Below, piece after piece: positions 48,209-61,142 of a stretch of DNA of 64,000 nt. Source of the stretch: Echria macrotheca (taxonomy: Eukaryota; Ascomycota; Sordariomycetes; Sordariales; Schizotheciaceae); NCBI GenBank assembly GCA_030411725.1, contig MU839830.1, positions 992,001 to 1,056,000 of the forward strand. The letters are read 5' to 3'. How positions within the stretch are numbered: position 1 is the first letter of the stretch; the number at the start of each line of letters is the position of its first letter. The notes under the pieces were generated by a model, which saw only the letters and a list, made by a program, of their open reading frames with translations, made no database searches and was not told the origin of the DNA. Both the position numbers and the translations under genes were made by a program.

Positions 48209-49476
48209 TCGGGCAGAAGAAACCAAACGAGCGGGTTGCAAAGGATCACTAGATGTTACCTAGCCCGGGGCGCGCATACATACCAAAAAGTTAGATTGTA
48301 CGTCTAGGCACTTACTTACATGCAATAACTACTCGGTAGAAGGACCAATTACCAAGCGGCCGCGGGCGCGATAAGTAAGGCTCAGGTAGGCTGAGCCTGG
48401 GACAAATGCCAAGTATCCTGGTGCGCAAGAGAAGAAGCTACTCCCTAGGTACCTTTATGGGCCGAGATGAAGACGGCTCGGAAGGCAGAAACAGGCAGGC
48501 AATGGGAATGGGTGGAGAATGAGTGTTGGCGGACAGCAGAATTTGCGGGTGATGAGGCAGGCAGAACGTTTGAATTCTGTGGATAAGAGAGGTAGGCAGA
48601 ATAACAACGCTTTCGCACGAGGGGGGTTGCTAGTTGAGTAATCTTGAACCCTCGTTGAAGTCTTGTGCTCCTCGGTCCCTATCTCGAATTGAGCACCCTT
48701 CCACGACATATGAATTCACATAGACATATATACTTTTGCTCAGGTACACAACCAATATTGTGGTGGATTCATTTGTCGGTTATGTTCCAAACCGACATCG
48801 TTACTCGCTACTGCTAGTGGTATCAAAAAAGTCTTCGAATCGTATATACCCATCATCCATCGTCAGGCCAGCGCGTATCACCCGACGCTGCCAGACTCAC
48901 GATAGGTAACTGAATCAATGCGCCCGCCAGGGAGAAGACAGGCCCATCCAAGAGATGCAGCACGCTGTGCCTCCAAAAACAGGTGCTTGCTCCCCTCGCC
49001 AGCCAGACGGAGAAAAAGTAAAAGAAAATCCCCGCCGCATGCATTCGTGCACAACAGCTCCGTCCGCGGTGGTGTGACCATGGCACCCACCCGACGAGGG
49101 AATCTGCGCGCCGGCGTGAAGAGAGATTATGCGGCCCATAGTGGCCCGTCATCGATTTCGTTGTCGTACCGAATCGTAGAACAAATCAAAAGATACCCAA
49201 GAAGTGCCCCGTTACGCCCAAACCAACCAAAGCCCCCCGGTTATGCAACCGCCGATATATCCCGTTGCCCATTTGTGTATCCCCCAGGATGCAATGCGTG
49301 TTCGTGCAACCTCTTTGAAGCTCCGTAATCCCCATAGAAAACCGGAAGAAATCTGACAGAACGCCAGCCCGTGTGATATGCGAGCATATACATCACTTGG
49401 ACGTGCCGATGACGTATAAAAAATACAGAAATAGGGTCATATGAATAGAGACACGAAGGAAAGATTCTCGAAAGTC

Positions 49477-50301
49477 TCATCGTTCTTGATATACGGCAGC
49501 CATCGCTAGCGTATCGAGCCCGCTGTGGGCACGCTCAACACCCGGGCGACCGATTACCGGCAGTAGGATATCTCGCATGTCCCAGGCATCCGTCGGTGTC
49601 GATGGCGCCGGCGCCACCTTGGTGCGACTCGACGAGGATTTCCCAGACGACGAAGATTTCCTGTCACTGGAGCTGACAGACGGACGAGACGATGACGTCC
49701 GCTGCTTCTCCTTGTAGTGCGTATCGAGATGCTGCTTCATGTTGTCGGCGCGGGTGAACTTCTTGGCGCAGCCGGGGAATGTGCACGGAACGGCCTTCTC
49801 GGCAGTGTGGATCTTGGAGTGTCTAGATGCGTGGCCTGACGTGGTGAACGTCTTCTCGCACCCGTGGCTGTCGCGGAACCTGCAGGGATACCGCTTGCCC
49901 GGCCTTTCCGACCCTGCGGGGTTGGTGGTGGTGTTGTCATCATCGTATGATGCGGACCGGCTGTGGCTGAAGGAGCCTGGGCGCTTCACACCCGCATACA
50001 TGGACGTAGAATCCATGTATTCCTCGTAGGGAGATCGGGCCTCGTTGAAAACGGGATATGCTGAGCGCACATAGTCGTTTCCTGGCGTCAATGGAGATGC
50101 TGGCTCATTGCTCATCTGCGAGTCGTATGAGTCGGATCGGAGGAGCCCAGGTGTATTTGGCGACGATGACATGCTTCGGGAAGAGGACTGGTGGTACAGT
50201 GGTGGCGGGGCGGGACGGTAAGACAGCTGGTAGCAAGATTGAGACGTCGTCTCGTCATTGAGCAACGAGACCCGACGGCCAGAGGCATCGCGGGCGTGCA
50301 T
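49477..50301 (-). CDS. C2H2 zinc-finger transcription factor, NRG1/CSP-1 type
   Basis: Single-exon 274-aa protein. Residues 1-130 are Ser/Pro-rich with a Tyr-rich patch (YPVFNEARSPYEEYMDS). Two C2H2 fingers occupy about 140-195. Finger 1 is CRFRDSHGCEKTFTTSGHAS with RHSKIH, and the longer CX(7)C spacing suits this group. Finger 2 is CTFPGCAKKFTRADNMKQHL with a final H. The FTTSGHxxRHxxIHT motif is shared with yeast Nrg1/Nrg2 and with Neurospora CSP-1, glucose- or light/clock-related repressors; orthology is inferred from this block only. A Ser/Lys-rich linker follows, then a conserved-looking tail DILLPVIGRPGVERAHSGLD ending VYQER. The long intron-free upstream region suggests a complex promoter or a long 5' leader. 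Confidence 0.88.
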   Translation of the reverse strand: MHARDASGRRVSLLNDETTSQSCYQLSYRPAPPPLYHQSSSRSMSSSPNTPGLLRSDSYDSQMSNEPASPLTPGNDYVRSAYPVFNEARSPYEEYMDSTSMYAGVKRPGSFSHSRSASYDDDNTTTNPAGSERPGKRYPCRFRDSHGCEKTFTTSGHASRHSKIHTAEKAVPCTFPGCAKKFTRADNMKQHLDTHYKEKQRTSSSRPSVSSSDRKSSSSGKSSSSRTKVAPAPSTPTDAWDMRDILLPVIGRPGVERAHSGLDTLAMAAVYQER

Positions 50302-53300
50302 CTTTATGTTGGGGGGCTGAGAGCCGGGGAGATGGAAATTCCGTGGTGGCGTGTAAACGAATCCACTTCAGCCCAATGTTGCGGTGTCCTCTCGTCCAAG
50401 TACCGTACAGACTCTAAATATCGTCGCGTTCGTTTTGGACGTGTCTTGGGTTGACTCGACTAAGTCGGTTCGCGGTGAGTGTGGAGGTAGAAGTCAGGGG
50501 CGGATGTCGTCGATGGTTTGTATGAATACGTCTTGCAGCTGACGTAGAGGTGATGGTCTAGACAGGACGGACAGACAGATAGGGAGGGCCCAATAGGATC
50601 CAATGCTCAAAGACGGCAGGAGACAATGTCGGGAGCGATGGTTCAAGATCGGGAAGATGAGGGCAGGGCAGGAGGCCGTCTTATGAAGGGAAAGAACACG
50701 CCTTACAAGAAAACATGGGAAAGTGGACGGGAGTGCGCGAAACCCCATGCAAGGCTTCTTCCCTCTTTGCAGCGCAACACCCAGGGATCGAGCACGCACA
50801 CACACCCCTGGGGCGGGAGGTTAAAGAACGGAAGGGGTGTGCAGACAGACGCCAGGCCTTGGAGATCCCTGCGGAGAGGGGACGTACCAGGTGGGGCACT
50901 CGACCAGGTATCCCCAAGTCCCCACCCCGCCGTCCCTGTGCAAAGCTGGCTCCCGTGCTGGCTTGTAACAGTACACAGCTCTGCCCTGCAGCAGAGGCAG
51001 AGAGAGGCAGGGGTCGGCTCACCTTCTAAAAAACTGAGCTCGCAAGCAACAGTGACGAAATCCATACTCATATCATGATGGCGTCGAGGCCGGCGGTGCG
51101 ACAGTCGCATCTGCTTCTTCCAGATCCAGGGGTCCGCGCCGGTTTTGACCTGGCCCTTTCAGACTCTTGTAACCGTCCGGCCGCATCGGTAGTTATCGCG
51201 TCGTACAGTCCATCCCTCAATCCGGACCGTACGGATTCGACGATACGGCAGCTGCGGCTGCGTGTGATCTCGCGTTTGCCAGCTGCACTCCGGGTCCAGG
51301 GCTCTGCCCATCAGTGCCCCGCAGTCGAGAGGGATCAACATGCGGCGGCTTGCACATCACTGTCGAGCTGCCCTCCGAGCAGATCAGGAACCGCCAGACC
51401 TCCTGCCATTGCGTGATACCAGGAACAAGCCGCTGCAGCTGGGTCCCTTGTTCACTGAAACTTCCTTGCCAAAGCGCAGACCTTACACTACACTAGCTGC
51501 CGACCTGTGGGTTGGCCCGCCGATGTGCTGGTCCTGTTCGATCCCTCTCAGCGTATCCACCGCTAGTGTACTGCTCGCGTGAGTGTCTCCTGATACTAAC
51601 TTTTCGCTAATAAGCCGCATCAACACCTGCAGAAACTGCCGGGCGGCCTTTTTCTGCTCGGGTTGCTTCAGACGAGCAGCGAAAATGTCATGACGTCGGT
51701 GGCGACAGGGGTCTGTTTCTGGCAGATTTTGCTCCTTCGAGCCGTTTGCTGCCCAGTGAGGAAGGCGGCCAGGGTATCGCTGCCCTCCTCCGGCCCGGCT
51801 CAGGGCCCCACCATGAATTTTGGCTGCTTCCCTCGCTCGCAAGCTTTCAGTCCTGCAGGGTTTCAAGACAAAAGTCATAATTGCTAGACAGCTCGTCCGT
51901 CACGGCGACCAAGGCAAGAAGGGACCTCCCTGCACCGGCGGTGTCGAGATGCACGAAGGGACGGCGAGCAGCTGTCATCGAGGCCCCAAGGCTCGCTTGA
52001 TCTCCGAGAGGTCGTGATCGCGGCTCAACACCGACAAGCATGCTCGAATCGGGGCAGCAAGCTGGTTACACCAGGGCAATTTTTTCACGACGGCCAACAC
52101 CAGCACAATGGCACCCAAGCATCCAAGATCCCGATTCGGGGCGGGGCTCTACACCGGCCTTGTCGAATTGACGAGCCAATGATCGGAGGACGCCCGATCG
52201 TGGTTCCTGAATCCTGGACACGTGTGGCCGTGTGGGAACCCCATCAGCGAACCAACAGCTTTCCGAAATAGCCTCCCGCGCGAGGACTTGACCAAGGAAG
52301 TTGGAAGCCCCGGGCGGCTCGGGACCGCATGCGAACACGGCAATGGCCGAGGTTGGCTGGGTGCTACCTGACAAGTACGGATTACGTTGGGGCCAGCATC
52401 GTTAGGGCACAGCAGTTAGGGTCCAAGAGACCCTGGGGCGGCGCCGGCCTGAAACGAAGGCGCTGCGATCGGCCGATGGCATAGGCATCGTACTCTAAAA
52501 GCAGCGCACGGCAAAACTGGAGCACAGGGTCCTGGTGGGCTAACATTTAGTGTAGAGTACACTACTACACCAACCGGCCAAGTTCCAGCTTGGAGAGCAG
52601 CGTGCGCGGCACAGGCGCCGTCAGCTTGTCGAGTCCACCTCTGCACCTGCAGACAAGTGAAGATACCCAGAAGCTTTCTGACCGCTGATCGATGGCCGAC
52701 ATCAAGTTTGTGGCCGGGAGTGAAACTGTACGCTCGCCAACTCTACTTAAGCGCGAGGCCTTTGGTAGGGCATCGAGTGTAGTTAGGTACAAGAACCCGT
52801 ACAATTATACCAAAAGCTGGCGAGGGCTGACAACATCCTTGGCAGCCCCTGAATTTGGAGCAAATTCGGTGCCACATGGAGCGAAAGCCATGGTCTTTCC
52901 GGCACCAGCTCATCGATAATGGCTGCGTGATGGTTGCCAATGGCGTTGAAAACACCTGGATGGAACCCCATAAGACCCTGGAGGGCATGGAGGGGTTGGT
53001 TCATGAAAGGGACAAAAACTCCGGGCCGCCCGGCGCCCAGGGACGGCTTGGAGCTGGAGCCGCAACCATCTCGATGCGGGGCAGGGGCAGGAGAACGCCA
53101 TGAAGTGAATACCCTGAAAGAGAGCATGGGATTCCAAGGTTTGCGGCTTGATTCTCAGATGCAGACTTTTTTCTCAGGCCGTGCCGGTCATTCGGATGCT
53201 TCCTTGGAAGATGGAAGGAACTCCAAACATGGTTGACACGACAGAAATGACGACAACCATCGGAAATCGAAAGTCAGGGTCTTCCATCGGAGTCTGGACG

Positions 53301-56300
53301 GACGAGGATGAGCGCGATCATTCTGACGCCAGATCGAGATTTTGGGTCGGGATCGATAGCTGTCGCCAACCATCAGCCAGGCGAAGCACGGGAAGCCCCA
53401 CCGAGGTCCCAGAAGTCGAGGACTTGGGGGTAGCCGGGTGGGGAGAAAGAAGGTGGGAGAGCGACGTGCTCAGGGTCGAAAAGCACCGGTGCGGGGCTAG
53501 GGCTGCCATATTCCCACACCGCGGCGCCGTGTGACAACGGCCAAGAGGGCCATGCCTGCCGGTGGAGAGGTGACTGGACCCTGCAGAGTCGCAGATATCT
53601 CATCGGTACGTTATGATGACATTGCGGACACGGACAAAGACAGCAGTTCTGGGGAGCATTGGCATCCTGGCCGCGTCCCTGCCATGTCCCTGCTTGTCAT
53701 TTCGCGACCCTGATTCTCTGATAAGCCCAGGGACGCCGGAGCACCTTCTCCGGCCCAAGCGCGAACCCCGCCATGGCCCGGCGAGGTACAGTACATGGCG
53801 CGCGGGAGGCACACTCGCAGCTGCCATGAACGCCTTTCAACCCGCCATAAGGATTCATGGCGTTTTGGATAATCCACGTTTTGGGACCTCTTCAACGCCG
53901 GCCTGGGGCTGAGGCCGCAAAGTCTCACGACCCCGGCCGCCGGGCAGACCCTGTGAGTCTGTCCTACCGCGAGGCCAAAGAGGCGAAGAGGGAGACCGGT
54001 GCGATACAAAGAGGCCTATGCACCTCTACACCCAAGCGCGAGCTATCTCCCGCCGGCTCGGAATCGCTGCCTGAACTTCCCTGGAGGCGTCTGAAGTCGC
54101 ACGAATCGATTGAGGATCGTCCACCGCCTTCGTTACCATCGACGCCGCTCTTCAACCTAGGAACTCGTCATGGAAGCAACCGCCGATGCCCCTCATCCCA
54201 GCCCACGAGCTCTCAGCTGGACCCCGGATGCGAACACGACAACAGAACGTTACGACTAGATACCTGCGCGACGAAAGTTCGTTGCCCCAAGCATAATGCA
54301 TTGTGGGTGGGAGTGCGCCGGGAGCGCGACCTCCTTAATCTCGTGCGGATGCAGAAAGGCTGGGGAAGTCTCTGGAGCTTCTGCGAGTTTGATCTCAAAA
54401 TAACGTCATAATATCATCCCACCCCCCGCATCGTACTGGATAGAACGATGCGCCGTCTCGCGGGTTCGGCCTCTCTATCTCTGGAAAAGGTCAGCCTTGC
54501 AGGGTTGGCCGGTCGCTGCGAGACTCTTACAGACGACCAAGGCCTCATCTGATTCAGAGGGTGTCGTCCGGACTGGGAACTCCTATCTCTGCCTGCTTCC
54601 AAGGACTCGAGGTGGTTACCAGCAAATGGGATTTCTTGGCACAGAGCGTTTCGGCATCCGGTGACTCGTCCTGGCACGGGTTCGGCAGTCAACCGACCGG
54701 CATGCCAGACGGTTAGATCGGCTGGGGGAAAGAGTCCGGCGGCATGGGAATTCCCTATTGCCCATCTGCGCTTTGTGCGAAAGAACGGTGTGCCAACCTC
54801 CAAGATGCATCATGGTCCAATTGCCAATGCTCTCCCGAGACGCGTGGCTGCCCCCCTCCCTTCGCTCCTCTTTTTCTTACCCCCTCTTTGGTTGAGAATT
54901 GGGAACCACCTGGCCAATCTCCCGCTGCGGAAAGGGAAAGGATAGGCAGACCCGACCCAGCAGAAAAAAGAAAAAGAGTCGAGGGGGCGACACGGTCACC
55001 GCTTGCAATTGGCCGCACCCGGCGAAACTGGGCTGGCGAACTTGTATAGCTCGTCGAGTATGGCCGAACTCTGAGCAACCATGATGCCGGCGAGAGGAGG
55101 CGTTTGGATATCAAGGTGCTTAAGGTACGAAGGTGTACTTTGTTTGATGCACACTTGTTGCGAGAGATGGTTTCTCAGGTGGTGGATCTCCAAGGAAAAG
55201 AGGGGGGGGGGACCGCATGGCATTCTGCTACTGGACATGGCATTTCGGTCAAATGCCATCCCCCAGCAGACCGGACACCAGTTCTGTCGATCTTTTCTTT
55301 TGCTGACATTTTGCCTGCTCCACTTGTTCCATGCAATTCGTTGTCATCCGGAGTTGAACTCCCTTTGCTTCCCATTCAGACAGAAGAAACCTGTCCTCGG
55401 GTTTCTCTCCCAACATTTGATACCCCGTAGCAAGTGCTGCCAAGGGGGGTATAAGTTATCGGAAATAACCGAAGCCTCGCAAGGTCCCTTTTTGTTTCCC
55501 AAGTTCTCCACTCGAGCTAGCTCCCCAAGCTCCAAGCTGCGTGCTGCTGCTGCTGCTGCAAGCAAGCTGCAACCTCCAAGCTCTCCCGTCCGAGCTCCAA
55601 AAACGCCTCCATTCCTCAGAAGCAGATACCGTGGACGACACACCACCCTCCCCTCCCGAAGATATGCAGTGGCTTCAGGGTGCGGGGTTCGCACCAACCA
55701 GACGTCGGGACTGCGTGGTTGGCCCTCCTCGTCCGGGGACACTAGGGTTGCCGATTCTGCCGTGCTCGCGAGCTTTCGGTGGTTGTGTGGAAAACGGGCT
55801 GGTTGACAAGTCTGCCAAGGATGGGCGTGTTACCCGAATATCTGTTGCTCCGTACGTAAATCTGCTGAATGGGTGTGATACTTGGGACTTTACCTTGTTG
55901 AACAATATCTGGGGAGACCGGCGTGGAGTTTTTCGGCCTGCCTGCCGGATGGATAGTAGGGGTCCTCCACTTGTATGCAGGTTTGGTGATTTTTAATATC
56001 TGACTTTTTGTCGAGGGACTTGCAGACGATCCGGTCCATATCTATCGTACAGATACATTACATCAGAGCTGAGGCTGCAGGACTATGGTATGGTTGATGG
56101 ATCACGTGCATACAAAGCTACTCCGTTGCTAAACAAGAAATATGATTTTAAAAAGTATACTCAACTCCGTAAAATCTTCAAACATCCATATGGGAATGTG
56201 AATGCCCCCCCTGAACAGCGCAACCAAATCCATGTAACCCAAGTGTATAGGTACCCAACCCCTAGTTCTAGAATAAAACATACTCAATAACATCTCCAAA

Positions 56301-56867
56301 GACCACACGGTAACTCACCGCCTCTTTCGAAAAACAATAAAACCACCACATATCATCACCCAAATAAATCACCAACGTCAATATCAACATGTGGATCCCG
56401 CCCCACATCCCGCCATATCCCGCTGCCATGATCCATCTGCAAGTAACCTGTCATGCTGTCGAAATAATGATGCTGTAAATATTTACATATACGCACACTA
56501 CGCACAGAAAAAAAAAACGCAGGGCTTGGCAATACACTCTTTGCCTCTTGTAACAAATCCACACGTTTGAAACACACATTCTGTTCTGTTCTGTTCTGCT
56601 TCTAACTCCTCGTATGCACGGAGGGATTAGATCTAGATCTAGAGAATATCGTCTGTGTGGGATCGGCAGTGGCAGAGTAGCAGAGTAGCATGTGAGAAGG
56701 GTTTGACCTCGACAAGAGATGATGTTCAGTGAACGAGGGACAAAACTTGTCATCTAATATCTACACAGTACAAACTAAGTGCCCCGTGCCCCGTGCCCCT
56801 GACCCTTCCCATGATATCTAACTGTACATAAATCATGCTTCCTCCAAAACGCCACGAGAACACAAAA
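50302..56867. other. 6.6-kb gene-poor region
   Basis: No convincing gene was found on either strand. The first ~800 bases probably form the leader and promoter of the C2H2 gene. From about 51050 to 55500 the sequence is of mixed composition with many short open frames (up to 241 codons), none with recognisable motifs, low-complexity bias or intron-linked continuity. It has a G10 run at 55202-55211 and a (TGC)6 run at 55542-55559. From about 55980 to 56300 it turns AT-rich. Possible contents are non-coding RNA, decayed transposons or regulatory DNA; nothing specific is visible. Confidence 0.5.
55542..55559. repeat. (TGC)6 microsatellite
   Basis: Perfect trinucleotide run of six units in the gene-poor region. 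Confidence 0.9.
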
Positions 56868-58774
56868 TCATGACGCCGACTTGGTAGCCCCGGTATCTAC
56901 CCTCTTACTAGGCGGAAGCTCAGGTTTCTTGAAAACACCATCGCTGGCCCCCGATCCCCCAACCTGTGTAAACGTCCCGCCCTTGAACCATCTGTCCTCC
57001 TCGGCCTTGCGCTTCCGACTGAGATCCGCTTGCACCTTGGGATCGACAAGCTCGAGCCCCTGCATGGGCGTAAACGCCAGCGACGAGACCGTGCCGGCCA
57101 TGGACCCGGACCCAACCGTCGTGCCCACGCCCGACGTCCGCAGCCCCTTGCTTCCGGCCAGACTAATATTGCCCGCGCCGCCGGCCGCAAGACCGCGGAG
57201 TGACGATGCGGCTCCGCCCGTGAGCGAGCTCGCACCACCCCACCCCTTGCTCTTGGCGCTGACTTTGGCCCGTGTTCGCTGGTCGATCTGTGCAACGCGC
57301 AGCCGGCCGTCGTCACGGGCGCCGATCATGCCCAGTCCTTTCGTGCTGTCGCCGGTGCCGTAGCCAACCTCCTTCTCCTCCTTGCCGAACGCCATGCGGT
57401 TCTGCGCCTTCCGCAGCTCCGTCATGGCTGTCGCCTCCTTGGCTTTGCGGGCTCGTCGACCTCCGCGCTTTCGACTCGGTTTGTCGTCTGGCGCTGGGAG
57501 AGCCCGGGCGCCTTTGCTCAACGGTTTTTGCTGTAGCTTGTCGAGACGTTCTAAACATTCGTCCTTCAGCCGCTCACCCTCTGAGCCATCACGGAACTGG
57601 TGGAAACAGTCGCTCCGAGCACACATGACAATCTTGTTGGCAAACATCTTCATGGCTTGCTTCTTCAAGTCGCTCCGGATGCCGCGGATAACATCCGACT
57701 GGTAAATAAAGCCTTGGTGTCGGATTCCGACATTCGTCGCCAGAGCCGTAGAGTTTTGCTTCTTCGACCCCCAGGCCGGTAGGTTGCACGCTGGTGTCTT
57801 GGATAACCCGGTGAGGCCGCCAGCCTGGTTGAGCAGTTGTGCCGCCGTGAGGGACCCCATAAGTGCTGTCAAGTTCGGCGCAAAAAAGTTCATACGTGAC
57901 TGGACATATTGGGTGAGAATCTTCTTGGCTCTGTCGAGAGAAATCATCATCTGGCACGCCTGGATCACGCGTTGGAGCTCGTCCTCCGGCATGGCCTGAC
58001 CCTTGGATGTTGTAGCCTCGACCGTGACAACCATCAAACTGGGAGCGTCGAGCACCGACTTGAGCGTGACACCCAGAGGGTTATTCGTAGATAGTTGAAG
58101 GGCCTTGATGCTCTCTGAATCCATGGGCCCGTTGCCCAGAATGGCGACGGTCTTGGCATACTCGAGCGGGTTGGTGATCAGAGTCTCAAGTTCCGGAAAG
58201 CGTACGGAATAGTGGTCCCTGATAAACTTGTGGACGAGCGCAATTTCGGAATCGATCGAAGTAGACAGACTGTTTGACTGGGTCAAGAGGTGGTACTCGG
58301 GGTGGTCCTCGACGTTGCCGACGTCGTTGGTCTGGGCAGGTTGATCTTGATATCGTTGAATACTCTGTATGGCGTGACTTCTGTCAGGGCTATGGTTCCA
58401 GGATAAAAATGTAAACACTTTTCCTAGGCGAGAGAGAGGATGGGATCTGGGGGTAGGGGTAGACTAACCTCGAGGACGGGTGTTAACTGGTCCATCAGCC
58501 CGGCCACTGCGCGCACATCGCGAACATCGCCGAGCTGCATCTTCTCGATCTTTGCCTTTGCATCTTCGCCGTCGCCTGGAGATTCACCGTTGGCGCCATC
58601 CGCCATCTCGCTGTCCTCGTCATCGTCGTCCTTGTATTCCTCCATCAGCACATCGCCCCCAGAATGGGCGCCGTTTGAAAGGCCGGCATCGAAGAGTCCG
58701 TCGTCATGATCCTCGCCAGCTTCGGAGCCCGAATCCTCGAAATCCTGGAGCAGCTCGTCTGCGAGGGTCGCCAT
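56868..58774 (-). CDS. PRP31: Prp31-like U4/U6 snRNP splicing factor
   Basis: Spliceosomal NOP-domain protein that binds the 15.5K/Snu13-U4 RNA complex and bridges U4/U6 to U5 in the tri-snRNP. Exons 58774-58469 and 58364-56868 (intron 104 nt) give 600 aa. Residues 1-95 are acidic (MEEYKDDDDEDSEM). A helical coiled-coil part contains NPLEYAKTVAILGNGPMDSE. The NOP core is well conserved: ILTQYVQSRMNFFAPNLTAL, GLTGLSKTPACNLPAWGSKK and the RHQGFIYQSDVI end. The C-terminal region has a basic cluster (KPSRKRGGRRARKAKEA), the Prp31 C-domain block TELRKAQNRMAFGKEEKEVG and QIDQRTRAKVSAKSKGW, then a Gly/Ser-rich stretch. The family name rests on NOP plus this C-domain. It is divergent from the CLF1-like gene. 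Confidence 0.95.
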
Positions 58775-59054
58775 ATTTGCGGGTTATGCGGGTTGCGACG
58801 CGAGGTTGTTGGGCTGATGGGGTTTGGAAACTGGTCGCGAGGAAAGAGTCAAAAGTTGCTGAAGGTGGTAAGTTGGAGGCGGCAAGACCCACTTTATTTT
58901 ATCTATCACCACCTTTATTGGTCAGTCAACCAGTGGTGAAGCACCGCGACCAAACCAAGCAAACAAGCTTTCCAACACGCAACCCACGAGAATCATCACG
59001 ACACACGAGTTCCTAGGCTCATAGGCCTGCAAAACCGAATTTCGCCTGCCCGAG
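58775..59054. promoter_or_regulatory. Shared 280-bp promoter of PRP31 and CLF1
   Basis: The two start codons are 280 bases apart and face away. ATTGG (reverse CCAAT box) is at 58917-58921, near the middle, next to a short AT-rich block. The gap is too small for two independent promoters, so shared control is likely, though expression data are absent. Confidence 0.65.
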
Positions 59055-61142
59055 ATGGAATCATCGCGTGGTCCGCCGCGGGTCAAAAACAAGGCGGCTG
59101 CGCCGGTGCAGATTTCGGCCGAGCAATTGCTGCGCGAGGCCGTCGACCGCCAGGAAGCCGCTATCCATAAACCCACCCAGCGATTTGCCGATCTCGAGGA
59201 GCTAAAGGAGTATCAAGGGCGCAAGCGTCGCGAGTTTGAGGACTATGTACGCCGCAACCGGGTGCGGCTGTTCAACTGGCTTCAGTACGCCCAGTGGGAG
59301 CTCGAACAGAAGGAGTTCGCCCGCGCCAGGTCCATCTTTGAGCGCGCCCTCGACGTACACCCCAACAATACTCGTATGTGTCCTATAATGGCTGTAGAGT
59401 CGTGCAGATGCTGACCGGTGCTAGAACTATGGATAAGGTACATCCAATCCGAAATCAAGAACCGCAACATCAACCATGCCCGCAACCTCCTCGACCGCGC
59501 CGTCACCCGGCTGCCGCGGGTCTCTTCGCTATGGTACCAGTATCTCTATGTTATGGAGATGCTGGGCGACATCCCCGGCACCCGACAGGTCTTCGATCGG
59601 TGGATGAAGTGGGAGCCCGACGAGCAAGCGTGGAGCGCATACATCAAACTAGAGAAGCGGTATGGCGAGTTCGATCGAGCCCGTGAGGTCTTTAGGGCGT
59701 TCACAGCGGTACACCCTGAGCCGAGGACGTGGCTTAAGTGGGCCAAGTTTGAGGAGGAATACGGCACCAGCGAGATGGTTCGCGAGGTCTTCCAGACGGC
59801 TATCCAGACCATAGGCGAGACGTTGGGGGACGAAGCCGTCGACGAAAAGATATTCATCGCCTTTGCCCGGTATGAGGCGCGGCTGAGAGAATACGAGAGG
59901 GCACGCGCCATCTACAAGTTTGGTCTCGACAACCTCCCTCGGTCACGGTCTATGGCTCTCCATGCCCAGTACACGACGTTTGAGAAGCAGTTTGGCGACA
60001 AGGAGGGCGTCGAAGATGTTATCCTCACCAAGAGGAGGAGGCTGTACGAGGGGCAGGTCAAGGAGAACCCAAAGAATTACGACGTATGGTTCGACTTTGC
60101 CCGACTGGAAGAGACTGGCGGGGACGCAGATCGGGTGCGGGAAACATACGAACGGGCGATCGCCCAGGTCCCTCCAACACAAGAGAAGCGGCACTGGCGC
60201 AGATACATCTTCCTGTTTCTCTTCTACGCAATATGGGAGGAGAGGGAAGCCAAGGATATCGAGCGTGCCCGGCAGATTTACGACACATGTCTCAAGCTCA
60301 TCCCGCACAAGAAGTTCACTTTTGCCAAGGTGTGGGTGGCAAAAGCGCACTTTGAAATCCGACAGGGGGAGCTGACGGCTGCCCGTAAAATTCTCGGGCG
60401 GGCGATCGGCATGTGCCCCAAGGACAAGATCTTCCGCGAGTACATCCTGCTGGAGCAGAAGCTGTACGAGTTTGAGCGGTGTCGGACGCTATACGAGAAG
60501 CACGTCATGTACAACCAGGCGAACTGCCAGACGTGGATCAAGTGGGCCGAGCTGGAGCGTGGGCTCGACGATCTCGACCGCACCCGGAGCATCTTTGAGC
60601 TTGCCATCAGCCAGCCGGTGCTGGACATGCCCGAGGTGGTGTGGAAGGCGTACATTGACTTTGAGGAGGAAGAGGGCGAGTACGAGCGCGCGCGCGACCT
60701 GTACGAGCGCTTGCTGGAGAAGGCCAGCCACCCCAAGGTGTGGATCAGCTACGCGCAGTTCGAGATCAACATCCCCGAGGCTGAGGAGGAAGGCGACGAA
60801 GTGGCGGAGGATAGACCGGTCAGCGAGGAGGCCAAGGCGCGGGCGCGCAGCATCTTTGAGCGGGCGCACAAGAACATGAAGGAGCGCGAGCTGAAGGAGG
60901 AGCGCGTGTCGCTGCTCAACGCGTGGCTGGCGTTTGAGAAGACGCACGGGTCGGCCGAAGACATTGAAAAGATACAGAGGCAGATGCCGCGCAAGACCAA
61001 GAAGAAGCGCAAGCTCGAGGACGATACGTGGCAGGAGTATGTGGATTACGTGTTTCCGGCTGATGACCAGCAGACTAAGAATTTGTCGAATCTGCTGGCC
61101 ATGGCGAATGCGTGGAAGCAGACTGGGGGGCAGATTGGTTAG
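59055..61142 (+). CDS. CLF1: Clf1/Syf3 (Crooked-neck, CRNKL1) HAT-repeat splicing factor
   Basis: Scaffold of the Prp19/NTC complex required for spliceosome activation. Exons 59055-59373 and 59425-61142 give 678 aa, the family's usual length. It starts MESSRGPPRVKNKAAAPVQ and ISAEQLLREA, the conserved N-terminal block. It then consists almost wholly of half-TPR (HAT) repeats: WLQYAQWELEQKEFARARSI, LWIRYIQSEIKNRNINHARN, WSAYIKLEKRYGEFDRAREV, WFDFARLEETGGDADRVRET, WIKWAELERGLDDLDRTRSI and so on through about 620. A basic NLS-like patch PRKTKKKRKLED precedes the final YVDYVFPADDQQ segment. The intron falls inside the repeat at HPNNT/QLWIRY and splices in frame (donor GTATGT, acceptor CTAG). Confidence 0.96.

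Larger units (their letters stand above)
46936..49476. other. Gene-poor spacer with decayed repeats
   Basis: This 2.5-kb spacer lies between the convergent acetate kinase and C2H2 genes. It holds a 21-bp-period tandem repeat (47936-48013) and two diverged copies of a ~60-bp direct repeat (47065-47128, 48150-48208). Sequence between about 47900 and 48450 is AT-leaning with many CTAGG/TAGGTA fragments. No intact coding frame or RNA gene is supported. Confidence 0.55.

Noticed and set aside
53857..54411. 184-codon plus-strand frame in the gene-poor region
   Set aside because: No recognisable motif, no intron-linked extension and random-looking composition; insufficient to call a gene.
55081..55806. 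241-codon plus-strand frame in the gene-poor region
   Set aside because: The translation is Cys/Arg/Pro-rich without pattern and the frame crosses a TGC microsatellite; not protein-like.
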